From positions 1-64,000 of the forward strand of contig JBEBGV010000016.1 in assembly GCA_040081265.1 (NCBI GenBank): DNA of 64,000 nucleotides, read 5' to 3'. Source of the DNA: JBEBGV01 sp040081265 (GTDB lineage Bacteria; Acidobacteriota; Vicinamibacteria; Vicinamibacterales; UBA2999). The notes beneath the pieces were generated by a model that was not told the DNA's origin, did not search any database, and was given only the letters and a program-made list of their open reading frames with translations. How positions within the stretch are numbered: the first letter of the stretch is position 1; every line of letters starts with the position of its first letter. The translations under genes were made by a program, and so were the position numbers. Below, piece after piece: positions 51,534 to 59,809 of this stretch.

Positions 51534-52552
51534 CCGATTACCGCGCCTTTTACCTCGACCGCCGGGTGGCGATCACGGGTGGGCTTGGATTCATCGGGAG
51601 CAACCTGGCGAGGAAGCTCGTCGAGCTTGGAGCCCGCGTTCTCCTCATCGACTCGCTCATTCCGGAGTACGGCGGCAACAGCTACAACATCGAGGGCATC
51701 AGAGAGCGCGTCCACGTCAACATCGCTGACATTCGCCAGCAGAGCACGATGAACTATCTCGTGCAGGGGCAGGACGTCATCTTCAACCTCGCCGGGCAGG
51801 TCAGCCACATCGACAGCATGCAGGATCCGTACACCGACCTCGAGATCAACTGTCGCAGCCAGCTGTCACTGCTCGAGGCCTGCCGGCGGAACAATCCCGA
51901 CGTGAAGGTGGTGTATGCGGGTACGCGGCAGGTCTATGGGAAGCCGGACACGCTTCCGGTGACCGAAGGGCATCTGGTACGTCCGACTGACGTCAACGGC
52001 ATCAACAAGGCCGCCGGCGAGTACTACCACCTTGTCTACAACAACGTATTCGGCGTTCGCGCCTGTTCCCTGCGACTGACCAACGTCTACGGTCCCCGTC
52101 AGTTGCTCAGGCACAACCGCCAGGGGTTCATCGGGTGGTTCGTCAGGCTGGCACTGGAGGACAGGGAAATCGAGGTCTTCGGCGACGGTCGTCAGATCCG
52201 GGACTTCGTCTATGTGGACGATGCTGCGGATGCGTTCCTCAGAGCGGGTGCCTCCGACGAGTGCAACGGACGCGTGCTGAATGTCGGCGGCATGTCGCCG
52301 ATCACGCACCGCGAGCTGGTGGAACTGCTGATTAAGGCGGCCGGCACCGGACGTTTCCGGATGGTCGACTGGCCGGCGGAACGAAAAGCCATCGATATCG
52401 GCGACTTCTACGCGGATTCCACGCTGATCGGGCAGGTGCTCGGGTGGGCACCGCACACGGCGCTGCAGGAGGGATTCGCGCAGACCTTCGCGTACTATCG
52501 CACCTGTCTGGACCAGTATCTGCCCGCGAGCGGACGAGCCACCGCGCCGTGA
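51530..52552 (+). CDS. extended SDR sugar-nucleotide enzyme lacking the usual Tyr
   Basis: GTG 51,530 overlaps the preceding stop. The 340-residue protein has the NAD loop GGLGFIGSNLARK and the AGTRQVYG and SLRLTNVYGPR motifs of nucleotide-sugar epimerases and dehydratases. At the YxxxK site the sequence reads VNGINKAAG: K160 is kept, but the catalytic tyrosine is Asn156. From memory a subgroup with this NGINK motif exists, so it is probably a lineage trait rather than damage. Reaction unknown; an epimerase or decarboxylase on a UDP or CDP sugar is likely. Confidence 0.85.
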   Translation: MTDYRAFYLDRRVAITGGLGFIGSNLARKLVELGARVLLIDSLIPEYGGNSYNIEGIRERVHVNIADIRQQSTMNYLVQGQDVIFNLAGQVSHIDSMQDPYTDLEINCRSQLSLLEACRRNNPDVKVVYAGTRQVYGKPDTLPVTEGHLVRPTDVNGINKAAGEYYHLVYNNVFGVRACSLRLTNVYGPRQLLRHNRQGFIGWFVRLALEDREIEVFGDGRQIRDFVYVDDAADAFLRAGASDECNGRVLNVGGMSPITHRELVELLIKAAGTGRFRMVDWPAERKAIDIGDFYADSTLIGQVLGWAPHTALQEGFAQTFAYYRTCLDQYLPASGRATAP

Positions 52553-53649
52553 CCTATCCCGTTCCGTTCGTGGACCTGCGGCCGGACGCTGATGCCACCG
52601 ACGTGCGTGACGCCATCGATCGCGTCATCACGCGCGGGTGGTTCGTGCTGGGTCCCGAGGTCGAAACCTTCGAACGCGATTTTGCCGCCGCCAGCGGGGC
52701 CTCGCATGCTGTCGGGGTCGCCAATGGCACCGATGCGCTCGCCCTTCTGCTCCGCGCCGCCGACGTTGGACCGGGCGACGAGGTCATCCTTCCGGCGATG
52801 ACGGCAGCCTTCACCGCGCTCGCCGTCGCCAGCATCGGCGCCCGGCCGGTGATTGTCGATATCGATCCTGCCCGCATGACGCTGGATCCGAAAGCGGCCG
52901 ACGCTGCTGTGACGCCTCGAACCCGGGCCATTGTCCCGGTGCATCTCTACGGCCAGCCGGCTGATCTCGACGCCATTCACGCCGTCGCCTCCCGCCATGC
53001 GCTGGCGCTGATCGAGGACTGTTGCCAGGCGCACCTGGCGACCGCGGAGGGCACTCCGGTTGGCATTCGCGGCATCGGCGGAGCCTTCAGTTTCTATCCG
53101 ACCAAGAACCTCGCGGCCATGGGCGACGGAGGAGCGGTCATCACCAATGATCCGGTCGTGGCCCAACGCGTGCGGCGGCTCCGCAACGGCGGCCAGGCGG
53201 TGCGCTACCACCACGTTGAGTGCGGCATCAACAGCCGGCTCGACGAAATGCAGGCCGCGATTCTCGGCGTGCGGCTCCGCAGACTCCGGGCCGCCACAAC
53301 CAGACGGCGGGAACTGGCCGCACTCTATCGCCAGCACTCGATGCCGGGCATCGAACTGTTGCGCGAGTTCGATCCGGGTCACGTCTATCACCTCTTCGCG
53401 GTCCGGACGCGGCACCGCGATCGCGTGCAGCTCGCGCTGCGCGAGTCCGGCATTGAAACATTGATCCACTATCCCATCGCCTTGAATCACCAGGAGGCAT
53501 TCCAGTCGTTACACCCCGCTGCATGCCCGGAAGCGTCACGCGCAGCGACCGAACTGCTGTCGCTCCCGCTTCACCCGCGAATGCACAACACCGACGTCGA
53601 GGCCGTTGCCACGGCGCTCGGCCATGTCAAAGGACACCTGACCACGTGA
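52549..53649 (+). CDS. DegT/DnrJ/EryC1/StrS aminotransferase
   Basis: GTG 52,549 overlaps the preceding stop. The 366-residue PLP enzyme has PFVDLRPDAD at its start, VGVANGTDALALLL, IEDCCQAHLA and the Schiff-base lysine K186 in SFYPTKNLAAMGDGG. The end has the usual ETLIHYPIALNHQEAF. It puts an amino group on a keto-sugar nucleotide. Paired with the two SDR genes on each side, it suggests an amino sugar in the product glycan. Confidence 0.93.
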   Translation: MTYPVPFVDLRPDADATDVRDAIDRVITRGWFVLGPEVETFERDFAAASGASHAVGVANGTDALALLLRAADVGPGDEVILPAMTAAFTALAVASIGARPVIVDIDPARMTLDPKAADAAVTPRTRAIVPVHLYGQPADLDAIHAVASRHALALIEDCCQAHLATAEGTPVGIRGIGGAFSFYPTKNLAAMGDGGAVITNDPVVAQRVRRLRNGGQAVRYHHVECGINSRLDEMQAAILGVRLRRLRAATTRRRELAALYRQHSMPGIELLREFDPGHVYHLFAVRTRHRDRVQLALRESGIETLIHYPIALNHQEAFQSLHPAACPEASRAATELLSLPLHPRMHNTDVEAVATALGHVKGHLTT

Positions 53650-54608
53650 GAGCTCTCATTACCGGTGGCGCCGGATTCGTCGGTTCGCATCTCGCCGAAC
53701 GCCTGCTCGACGATGGGCACGACGTGATCGTGCTGGACAACCTGTCGACCGGATCGTTTGACAACATCGCGCATCTGAAGGCGCGCCCGCGCTTCGAGTA
53801 TTCAATCGACGGTGTCGAGAACGAATCGCTGGTTGCCGAACTCATCGACCGCAGCGACGTGGTGTTTCACCTGGCGGCTGCGGTCGGCGTGAAGCTCATC
53901 GTCGAGCAGCCGGTCCACACCATCGAGACCAACGTGCACGGCACCGAGGTGGTGCTGAAACACGCGAACAAGAAGAAGAAGCTCGTGGTCATCGCCTCGA
54001 CCTCCGAGGTGTACGGCAAGAGCACCGATGTACCCTTCCGTGAGGGCGCCGACCTGGTCCTGGGCTCGAGCACGAAGCACCGCTGGGCCTACGCCTGCAG
54101 CAAGCTCATCGATGAGTTCCTGGCGCTTGCCTACTGGAAGGAAAGGAAGCTCCCGGTGATCATCGTGCGGCTGTTCAACACGGTGGGACCTCGTCAGACC
54201 GGCCGGTATGGCATGGTGCTGCCGACCTTCGTTCGACAAGCCCTTGCGGGCCAGCCGCTCACTGTGTTCGGAGACGGCACCCAGTCGCGCAGCTTCACCT
54301 ACGTTGGCGATGTCGTCGAGGCGCTCGTCAGACTGGTCAATGAGCCGAAGGCCATTGGCGAGGTTTTCAACGTCGGCAACACCGGCGAGGTGACGATTCT
54401 CGAACTTGCACAGCGCGTCAAAACCGCGACGGCAAGCGCCTCACCCGTGCACCTGATCCCTTACGATCAGGCGTATGAAGCCGGCTTCGAGGACATGCCC
54501 CGCCGCGTGCCCGATATTTCGAAGATTCAAGCCCTTGTCGGCTACGAGCCGAAGCTGACGCTCGATGACATCATTGAGCGCGTCGTCGCCTTCATGCGCG
54601 AGCGCTGA
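53646..54608 (+). CDS. SDR sugar-nucleotide epimerase/decarboxylase
   Basis: GTG 53,646 overlaps the preceding stop. The 320-residue protein has GGAGFVGSHLAERL (NAD loop), STSEVYGKS and an intact YxxxK site (Y149, K153 in WAYACSK). Further motifs are VRLFNTVGPRQ and DGTQSRSFTYVGDVVEAL. The pattern is closest to UDP-glucuronate decarboxylase or GDP/UDP-sugar epimerases. It is the last gene of the seven-gene glycan operon. Confidence 0.9.
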   Translation: MRALITGGAGFVGSHLAERLLDDGHDVIVLDNLSTGSFDNIAHLKARPRFEYSIDGVENESLVAELIDRSDVVFHLAAAVGVKLIVEQPVHTIETNVHGTEVVLKHANKKKKLVVIASTSEVYGKSTDVPFREGADLVLGSSTKHRWAYACSKLIDEFLALAYWKERKLPVIIVRLFNTVGPRQTGRYGMVLPTFVRQALAGQPLTVFGDGTQSRSFTYVGDVVEALVRLVNEPKAIGEVFNVGNTGEVTILELAQRVKTATASASPVHLIPYDQAYEAGFEDMPRRVPDISKIQALVGYEPKLTLDDIIERVVAFMRER

Positions 54609-54670
54609 GCTTGACACACGTCCTCCCCACTTCGGTCGTATACTGGGGCCTGCTGACTGGACGTGAGGGT

Positions 54671-55375
54671 ATGTCAATGATGCGTGTGAGTCGCCTCGCT
54701 CTCGGCTTTGCTCTCCCGCTCGTCTTCGCCAGCCTGTCTGCCGCACAGGATCCGCTCCTGCTGCAGATTCGCAACGGTCAGGTCACCCTCAAAGCGCAGA
54801 ACGTCACCCTGCGCACGATCCTCACCGAGTGGGCGCGCGTCGGCGGCACCAACATCGTCGGGGCCGATCGCGCTGGCGGTGCGCCCGTCACGATCGAACT
54901 GACAGAGGTCCCTGAACGCCAGGCGCTCGACGTCCTGCTGCGCAACGTCAGCGGCTACATGCTGGCGATGCGCCCCACCGGCGTGCAGGGCGTCTCGGCG
55001 TACAACCGCATCCTGATCATGCCGCCCAGTGCCGCACCACGCGCATTGCCCCCGCAGGCGGCAGCGGTCGCTCCGCGCTTCCAGCAGGCGAATCCGACCG
55101 ACGATGCCGATGACATCCCTCCGGATGTGGTCCTCGAGGGGCCTGGCGGCGGCCGACCGGGTCAGCCTGTCCGTCTGCCCAACGTAACCGGCGGGCCGCC
55201 TCCCGCGCCGCTGCCGGTGCCCGAAACCAGCGGGCCGGAACCGTCGCAGACGCCCGGGGTTGTCGTGGTGGGACCCGGCAACCCGTTCGGCGTTCCCGCT
55301 GGCTCCTCGTCGCAGCCTGGCGTGATCTCACCGGCTCCTGCTCCAACCCTGCCTCGCCCTGAGCCTCCCGACTAG
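54671..55375 (+). CDS. exported STN-domain, proline-rich protein
   Basis: ATG 54,671 follows GTGAGGGT. The 234-residue product has a signal peptide (to about LSAAQ). A short STN-type domain follows (VTLKAQNVTLRTILTEWARVGGTNIVG and VTIELTEVPERQALDVLL, quoted here in part), as found at the N-terminus of secretins and TonB receptors. The remaining half is a Pro/Gly/Ala-rich tail. No secretin or receptor barrel is attached, so it is a stand-alone periplasmic domain. Confidence 0.75.
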   Translation: MSMMRVSRLALGFALPLVFASLSAAQDPLLLQIRNGQVTLKAQNVTLRTILTEWARVGGTNIVGADRAGGAPVTIELTEVPERQALDVLLRNVSGYMLAMRPTGVQGVSAYNRILIMPPSAAPRALPPQAAAVAPRFQQANPTDDADDIPPDVVLEGPGGGRPGQPVRLPNVTGGPPPAPLPVPETSGPEPSQTPGVVVVGPGNPFGVPAGSSSQPGVISPAPAPTLPRPEPPD

Positions 55376-55444
55376 GGCGGGCGCACTGCTTGATCTCCGA
55401 CCTCGGGATCGACGCCCGAAGTGTCGATACAATGACTTGAGATT

Positions 55445-56488
55445 GTGTCTGATATCGATCGCTTCAAGCCTGAGGACCGACGCGGAGTAGATCTCCTCTA
55501 CCGGCGCACCCATGGCGCCGACGCCGTGGAAGCCACCCGTCTGCGGTGGGACTGGCAGCATCGGCGCAACCCGTACAATCACACGGGGCAGCCAGGAATC
55601 TGGGTCGCGAAAGAAGGCCCGACCGTCATCGGCCAGTACCCGACCATTCCGGTCCGGGTCTCGCTCAAGGGGCTCGAGGTCGAGGGTGCCTGGGGCGCTG
55701 ACGCCATCGTCGTACCGGAGCGTGAACGTCAAGGCCTCGGCGAGGCCCTGGTGCGTACGTGGGACCGCAACACTGGCGCTGCGATGACCCTCGGCGTCTC
55801 TCAGGAGTCCCGACAGCTGCTCGAGCGGCTGCACTGGCCCTCGACCCACGTTCTGCCCTGTCTGGTGAAGCCCCTGACGCGCCGGGCGGTGCGGTTGCCG
55901 CATCTGCCGACGTTCCTGAATCGGATCATTTCGGTCCTGACGCTGCCCGTCGTGCAGGTGGTGTCCCGGTCACGCCCCCTTCGCGCCGAGTGCGAACCGA
56001 TCCGGCGGTTCGATTCGTCGTTCACGGCGCTGTGGGAGCGCCTGGCGCCCAAGTTCGACCTGGCCGTCAGGCGCGATGCGTCGTATCTGAACTGGCGGTA
56101 CGTCGAACCACCACACGTGCGGTATTCAATTGTTGCCTTGAAGCGGCATGGCGAGACGCACGGCTACGCGGTCTATCGCCATCGCCACGAGCCGCTCGGC
56201 CGGGTCACGATGCTGGTCGATCTGCTGGCAGATCCCGATGACGTGTCTGGCGTCAAGACGCTGCTGCGATGGGTAGACCGGATCGCTCGCACAGAAGACT
56301 CCGACAAAGTACGCTGTTACGTGATGAACTCGGCGTTCCGCCGCATTCTCCGCAAGAATGGCTACTTCGTCGTCAAGTCGACGCTGGAGGTGGGAGTCAA
56401 GGTCAACGCAGTGCAGGTTCCCCCGGGTTTCTATGACGAAACCAACCGGTGGCACGTGACCGCCGGCGACGCTGACCAGGATCACTGA
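55445..56488 (+). CDS. GNAT-like acyltransferase
   Basis: GTG 55,445 starts a 347-residue protein. Around residues 80-105 ADAIVVPERERQGLGEALV supplies the acyl-CoA-binding RxxGxG/A loop of the GNAT fold. A second GNAT-like half may follow (YAVYRHRH, RVTMLVDLLADPDD). It lies between the STN protein and yqeY. Targets in bacterial surface polysaccharide or peptidoglycan modification are possible given the neighbours, but nothing in the sequence shows the acceptor. Confidence 0.75.
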   Translation: MSDIDRFKPEDRRGVDLLYRRTHGADAVEATRLRWDWQHRRNPYNHTGQPGIWVAKEGPTVIGQYPTIPVRVSLKGLEVEGAWGADAIVVPERERQGLGEALVRTWDRNTGAAMTLGVSQESRQLLERLHWPSTHVLPCLVKPLTRRAVRLPHLPTFLNRIISVLTLPVVQVVSRSRPLRAECEPIRRFDSSFTALWERLAPKFDLAVRRDASYLNWRYVEPPHVRYSIVALKRHGETHGYAVYRHRHEPLGRVTMLVDLLADPDDVSGVKTLLRWVDRIARTEDSDKVRCYVMNSAFRRILRKNGYFVVKSTLEVGVKVNAVQVPPGFYDETNRWHVTAGDADQDH

Positions 56489-56517
56489 GCCAGCGACCCT
56501 CTCAATCAGGACGAACA

Positions 56518-56970
56518 ATGTCTCTCTCTGACACGGTGAACACCGACATCGCTCTGGCGATGAAGGCTCGGGAACAGGTGCGTCTATCTGCGCTGCGGAT
56601 GCTGAAGGCCGCCATCATGAACAAGGGCGTCGAGAAAGGTCGCGACCTCGACGATGCCGAGGTCATCCAGGTGGTGGCGTCGCTCGTCAAGCAGAGACGC
56701 GACTCGATTGAGCAGTTCGGCAAGGCCGGCCGCACCGATCTGGTCGAGAAGGAGACCGCCGAAATCGCGGTGCTGGATCACTACCTGCCACCGGCCGCCT
56801 CGGCGGACGAGATTGCAGCGGCGGTTGCGGCCGCAATCGCGGAGAGTGAAGCCACCTCACCCAGGGACATGGGGAAAGTGATGAAGGCGGTGATGCCGAA
56901 ACTGGCGGGCAAGTCGGCCGACGGCAAGGCAGTCAACGACGCCGTCCGACGGGCCCTCGGCGGCAATTGA
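56518..56970 (+). CDS. yqeY: YqeY/GatB-tail family protein
   Basis: The 150-residue product has SLSDTVNTDIALAMKAREQ, LSALRMLKAAIMNK, QRRDSIEQFGKAGRTDLVEKE, YLPPAASADEI and DMGKVMKAVMPKLAGKSADG. This is the complete YqeY pattern, related to the GatB tail domain of tRNA amidotransferases. AGGACGAACA precedes the ATG. Its role is thought to involve tRNA-dependent amidation or aminoacyl-tRNA handling. Confidence 0.93.
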   Translation: MSLSDTVNTDIALAMKAREQVRLSALRMLKAAIMNKGVEKGRDLDDAEVIQVVASLVKQRRDSIEQFGKAGRTDLVEKETAEIAVLDHYLPPAASADEIAAAVAAAIAESEATSPRDMGKVMKAVMPKLAGKSADGKAVNDAVRRALGGN

Positions 56971-57004
56971 TGGGTCCCCGCGACCGGATGAGCTCCGCCC
57001 GCCG

Positions 57005-58633
57005 TTGACACCACCCGCGCAACGTCCCTCTCAGCGGACACTTACTCGCGCTGCGGCCTCGTCGGGTGTCGCGACCATGACCAGTCGCATCCTCGGCCTG
57101 GTGCGCGATCAGGTCATCGCGTCGATGTTCGGGGCGGGCAACGCCACCGACGCCTTCAACGTCGCCTTCCGCATTCCCAATCTCGTCCGCGACCTGTTCG
57201 CCGAGGGGGCGATGAGCGCGGCCTTCGTCCCCACCTTCACGAGACACCTCGAATCCGAGGGCAAGGAGTCAGCCTGGCGGCTCGGCAACCATGTCCTCAA
57301 CGCGCTGATCGTCATCAGCAGCGTGGTGGTGATTCTCGGCATCCTGTTCGCCCCCGCGCTCGTGAGGCTGTTCGCCTCCGACTACGGCAATGTGCCGGGC
57401 AAGCTTGAACTGACCGTCCTGCTCACCCGGATCATGCTGCCCTTTCTCACGTGCGTCGCACTGGCGGCGGCGTTCATGGGAATGCTGAACTCATTGCACA
57501 AGTTCTTCGTCCCGGCGCTGTCGCCGGCGATGTTCAACGTGGCGAGCATCATCTGCGCGCTGACGCTCGTGCCGGTCATGCCGAGGATCGGGCTGCCCCC
57601 CATCGCAGCCATCGCGATCGGGGCGGTTGTCGGTGGACTGGCGCAACTCGCCCTCCAGTTTCCGCTGCTGAGGCGTGAAGGCTTTCGCTATCAGCCGATC
57701 CTCGACTGGAAGGATCCGGGACTTCGGCGTGTGCTGATGCTGATGGGGCCCGGGACGATCGGGCTCGCCGCCACGCAGGTCAACGTCCTGGTCAACACCA
57801 TCCTGGCGACCCGCGAGGGCACCGGCGCCGTGTCGTGGCTGTTTCTGGCCTTCAGACTGATGTACCTGCCGATTGGGCTGTTCGGCATCTCGGTCGCGAC
57901 GGCGATTCTGCCCGCGGTATCGCGGCAGGCAGCACAGCGCAACGACGGCGGCGTCCGTACCACCATCGCCGACGGACTGTCGTTGATGCTGATGCTGAAC
58001 GTGCCAGCCACGGTCGGCCTGATGGTGCTGGCGGTCCCAATCGTCCGCGTCATCTTCCAGCACGGACTCTTCACCGCCTCTGACACCGACGCCACGGCGA
58101 GCGCACTGCAGTTCTACGCGATCGGGCTGGTGGGTTACTCGGTCGTGCGGATCGCCTCTCCCAGCTTCTACGCGCTTGGGCAGAACCGTATCCCGGTCAA
58201 GGTGAGCATCGCCACCGTCGTCGTGAACATCGTCCTGAACGTGACACTGGTGCAACTGTTCAGTTACAAGGGCCTGGCGCTGGGCACGTCAATCGCAGCG
58301 ATCTTCAACGCGTCGGCGCTGCTGTTCTTCCTCAGGCGACGACTCGGCGGGGTCGAGGATCGGCGCGTCATGTACTCGATGGCCAAGATTGTCACGGCGT
58401 CCCTGATCATGGGCGTGGCGGCATACGTGAGCGACACCGTGCTGTTCAGTGCATTCCCGGGGTCGAGCGTCATGACGCAGGCGATGCGTCTGGGAGTCAC
58501 CATTGGCCTGTCGCTGGGCGTGCTGGCCACGGCCGCCTATCTGCTGGGGATTCACGAATTTCACCAGAGTCTCAGCATGGTCATGCGAAAGCTCGGCATC
58601 GCCACTCCGAGGTTGCCCCCGACGGGCACATAG
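57005..58633 (+). CDS. murJ: lipid II flippase MurJ
   Basis: MurJ moves lipid II across the inner membrane, the step after MurG. The 542-residue MATE/MOP-type protein has fourteen membrane segments. Early motifs are ASSGVATMTSRILGLVRDQVIA, quoted in part, and FRIPNLVRDLFAEGAMSAAFVP. The central MLMGPGTIGLAATQVNVLVN and the FYALGQNRIPVKV loop are also present. The start is a TTG; an ATG 24 codons in is possible. It supplies the cell-wall pathway of the dcw cluster from the other side of the sugar operon. Confidence 0.95.
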   Translation: MTPPAQRPSQRTLTRAAASSGVATMTSRILGLVRDQVIASMFGAGNATDAFNVAFRIPNLVRDLFAEGAMSAAFVPTFTRHLESEGKESAWRLGNHVLNALIVISSVVVILGILFAPALVRLFASDYGNVPGKLELTVLLTRIMLPFLTCVALAAAFMGMLNSLHKFFVPALSPAMFNVASIICALTLVPVMPRIGLPPIAAIAIGAVVGGLAQLALQFPLLRREGFRYQPILDWKDPGLRRVLMLMGPGTIGLAATQVNVLVNTILATREGTGAVSWLFLAFRLMYLPIGLFGISVATAILPAVSRQAAQRNDGGVRTTIADGLSLMLMLNVPATVGLMVLAVPIVRVIFQHGLFTASDTDATASALQFYAIGLVGYSVVRIASPSFYALGQNRIPVKVSIATVVVNIVLNVTLVQLFSYKGLALGTSIAAIFNASALLFFLRRRLGGVEDRRVMYSMAKIVTASLIMGVAAYVSDTVLFSAFPGSSVMTQAMRLGVTIGLSLGVLATAAYLLGIHEFHQSLSMVMRKLGIATPRLPPTGT

Positions 58634-58650
58634 CGCAGACTGAGGGTCGA

Positions 58651-59424
58651 GTGCGTTCACCCTATCGATCCAGTTCGAACATCACCTATGCGATGGGGCC
58701 GGGGCCGGTGACCCCGGTCGTCAAGGCGCTGCTCGTGGCCAACGTCGCGATGTTCGTTGTCGCCCGACTACTGCCAGGGCTCGTCGCACCGCTTGGCCTC
58801 GTACCGGAAGAGGTTCTGACCCAGCTTCGCGTCTGGCAGCTGGTTACCTACCTGTTCCTGCACGGTGGCGTCTTTCACATCCTCTTCAACATGCTCACGC
58901 TGTGGATGTTCGGCGTCGAGCTCGAGCGCATGTGGGGAAGCCGGTATTTCGCCAGGTTCTACTTCGTCGCCGGCGTCGGCGCGGGGCTGACACAGATCAT
59001 TGCTTCTCTGCTGCCGTTTGGACCACTCGCATCGCTCTACTATGCGCAGACCATTGGAGCATCCGGGGCGATCTACGGCCTGCTGCTGGCATACGCGATG
59101 TATTTCCCGCACCGCCAGATCATGTTCTGGGGTCTCTTCCCGATAGAAGTCCGCTACTTCGTCCTCATCATGGGGGCCATCTCGCTGCTCTCCGCGGCCG
59201 ATGGCGCCGGTGGCGTTGCCCACATGGCTCATCTCGGGGGCATCGCCGCCGGGTATCTCTACCTGAAGAGCGGCCGTGCGACCGGAGGGCTGACCGGGCG
59301 GCTCAACGTGATCGCAGAGATCAAATACCGGTACGTGAAGTGGCGCATCAACAAGATGCGGCGCCGGTTTGACGTCTACTCAGGCGGCCGGACCAACGAC
59401 GACATCAATCGCCGGATTCACTGA
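58651..59424 (+). CDS. rhomboid-family intramembrane serine protease
   Basis: GTG 58,651 starts a 257-residue protein with six or seven membrane segments. The catalytic serine is S138 in the IGASGAIYG loop, and the histidine is in VAHMAHLGG (H191/H194). HGGVFHILFNM is the third conserved loop and matches the family. Rhomboids cut single-pass proteins within the membrane. Its stop overlaps the stop of the converging cupin gene by 20 bases. Confidence 0.93.
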   Translation: MRSPYRSSSNITYAMGPGPVTPVVKALLVANVAMFVVARLLPGLVAPLGLVPEEVLTQLRVWQLVTYLFLHGGVFHILFNMLTLWMFGVELERMWGSRYFARFYFVAGVGAGLTQIIASLLPFGPLASLYYAQTIGASGAIYGLLLAYAMYFPHRQIMFWGLFPIEVRYFVLIMGAISLLSAADGAGGVAHMAHLGGIAAGYLYLKSGRATGGLTGRLNVIAEIKYRYVKWRINKMRRRFDVYSGGRTNDDINRRIH

Positions 59425-59767
59425 GGGCGACCTGGTCCTCGACCGGGTCCAGCCAGTCCTCGCGCAGCGGACTGAAGACGTCGAGCTCGAAGGTGTCCTC
59501 GAGAGCCTCGGACTGGTGGGATACCCCGGCAGGAATGTGCAGGACCTCGCCCTCGCGGACGATGGTCTCTTCCCCCGCGACGAGAAACCGTAACGCCCCC
59601 TGCAGGACATAGGTCATCTGCTCGCTCGGATGGCTGTGCACCGGCACCAGGGCGCCGCGCTTCAGGTAGATCTGCGCCAGCATCTGCCGGTCCCCGGCAA
59701 CGATCTTCCGGGACACCATTTCAGTGACTTTTTCGAGGGCTATTTCGTCCCAGCGGTGGAGTTGCAT
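59405..59767 (-). CDS. small cupin protein
   Basis: ATG 59,767 gives MQLHRWDEIALEKVTEMVSR, a natural beginning, and leaves room for divergent promoters before 59,810; earlier in-frame ATGs are possible. The 120-residue protein has the cupin motif 1 PVHSHPSEQMTYVLQG (His, His, Glu) and motif 2 EVLHIPAGVSHQSEA. These hold a metal for binding or modifying a small molecule. Substrate unknown. It diverges from the E1 gene. Confidence 0.85.
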   Translation of the reverse strand: MQLHRWDEIALEKVTEMVSRKIVAGDRQMLAQIYLKRGALVPVHSHPSEQMTYVLQGALRFLVAGEETIVREGEVLHIPAGVSHQSEALEDTFELDVFSPLREDWLDPVEDQVALSESGD

Positions 59768-59809
59768 GATGGTGGGATGAGCGGCTGATTGTGCCATAAT
59801 TTGGCGTTT

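Noticed and set aside
54611..54644. TTGACA and TATACT before the STN gene
   Set aside because: The spacer is 22 bases, too long for a normal promoter.
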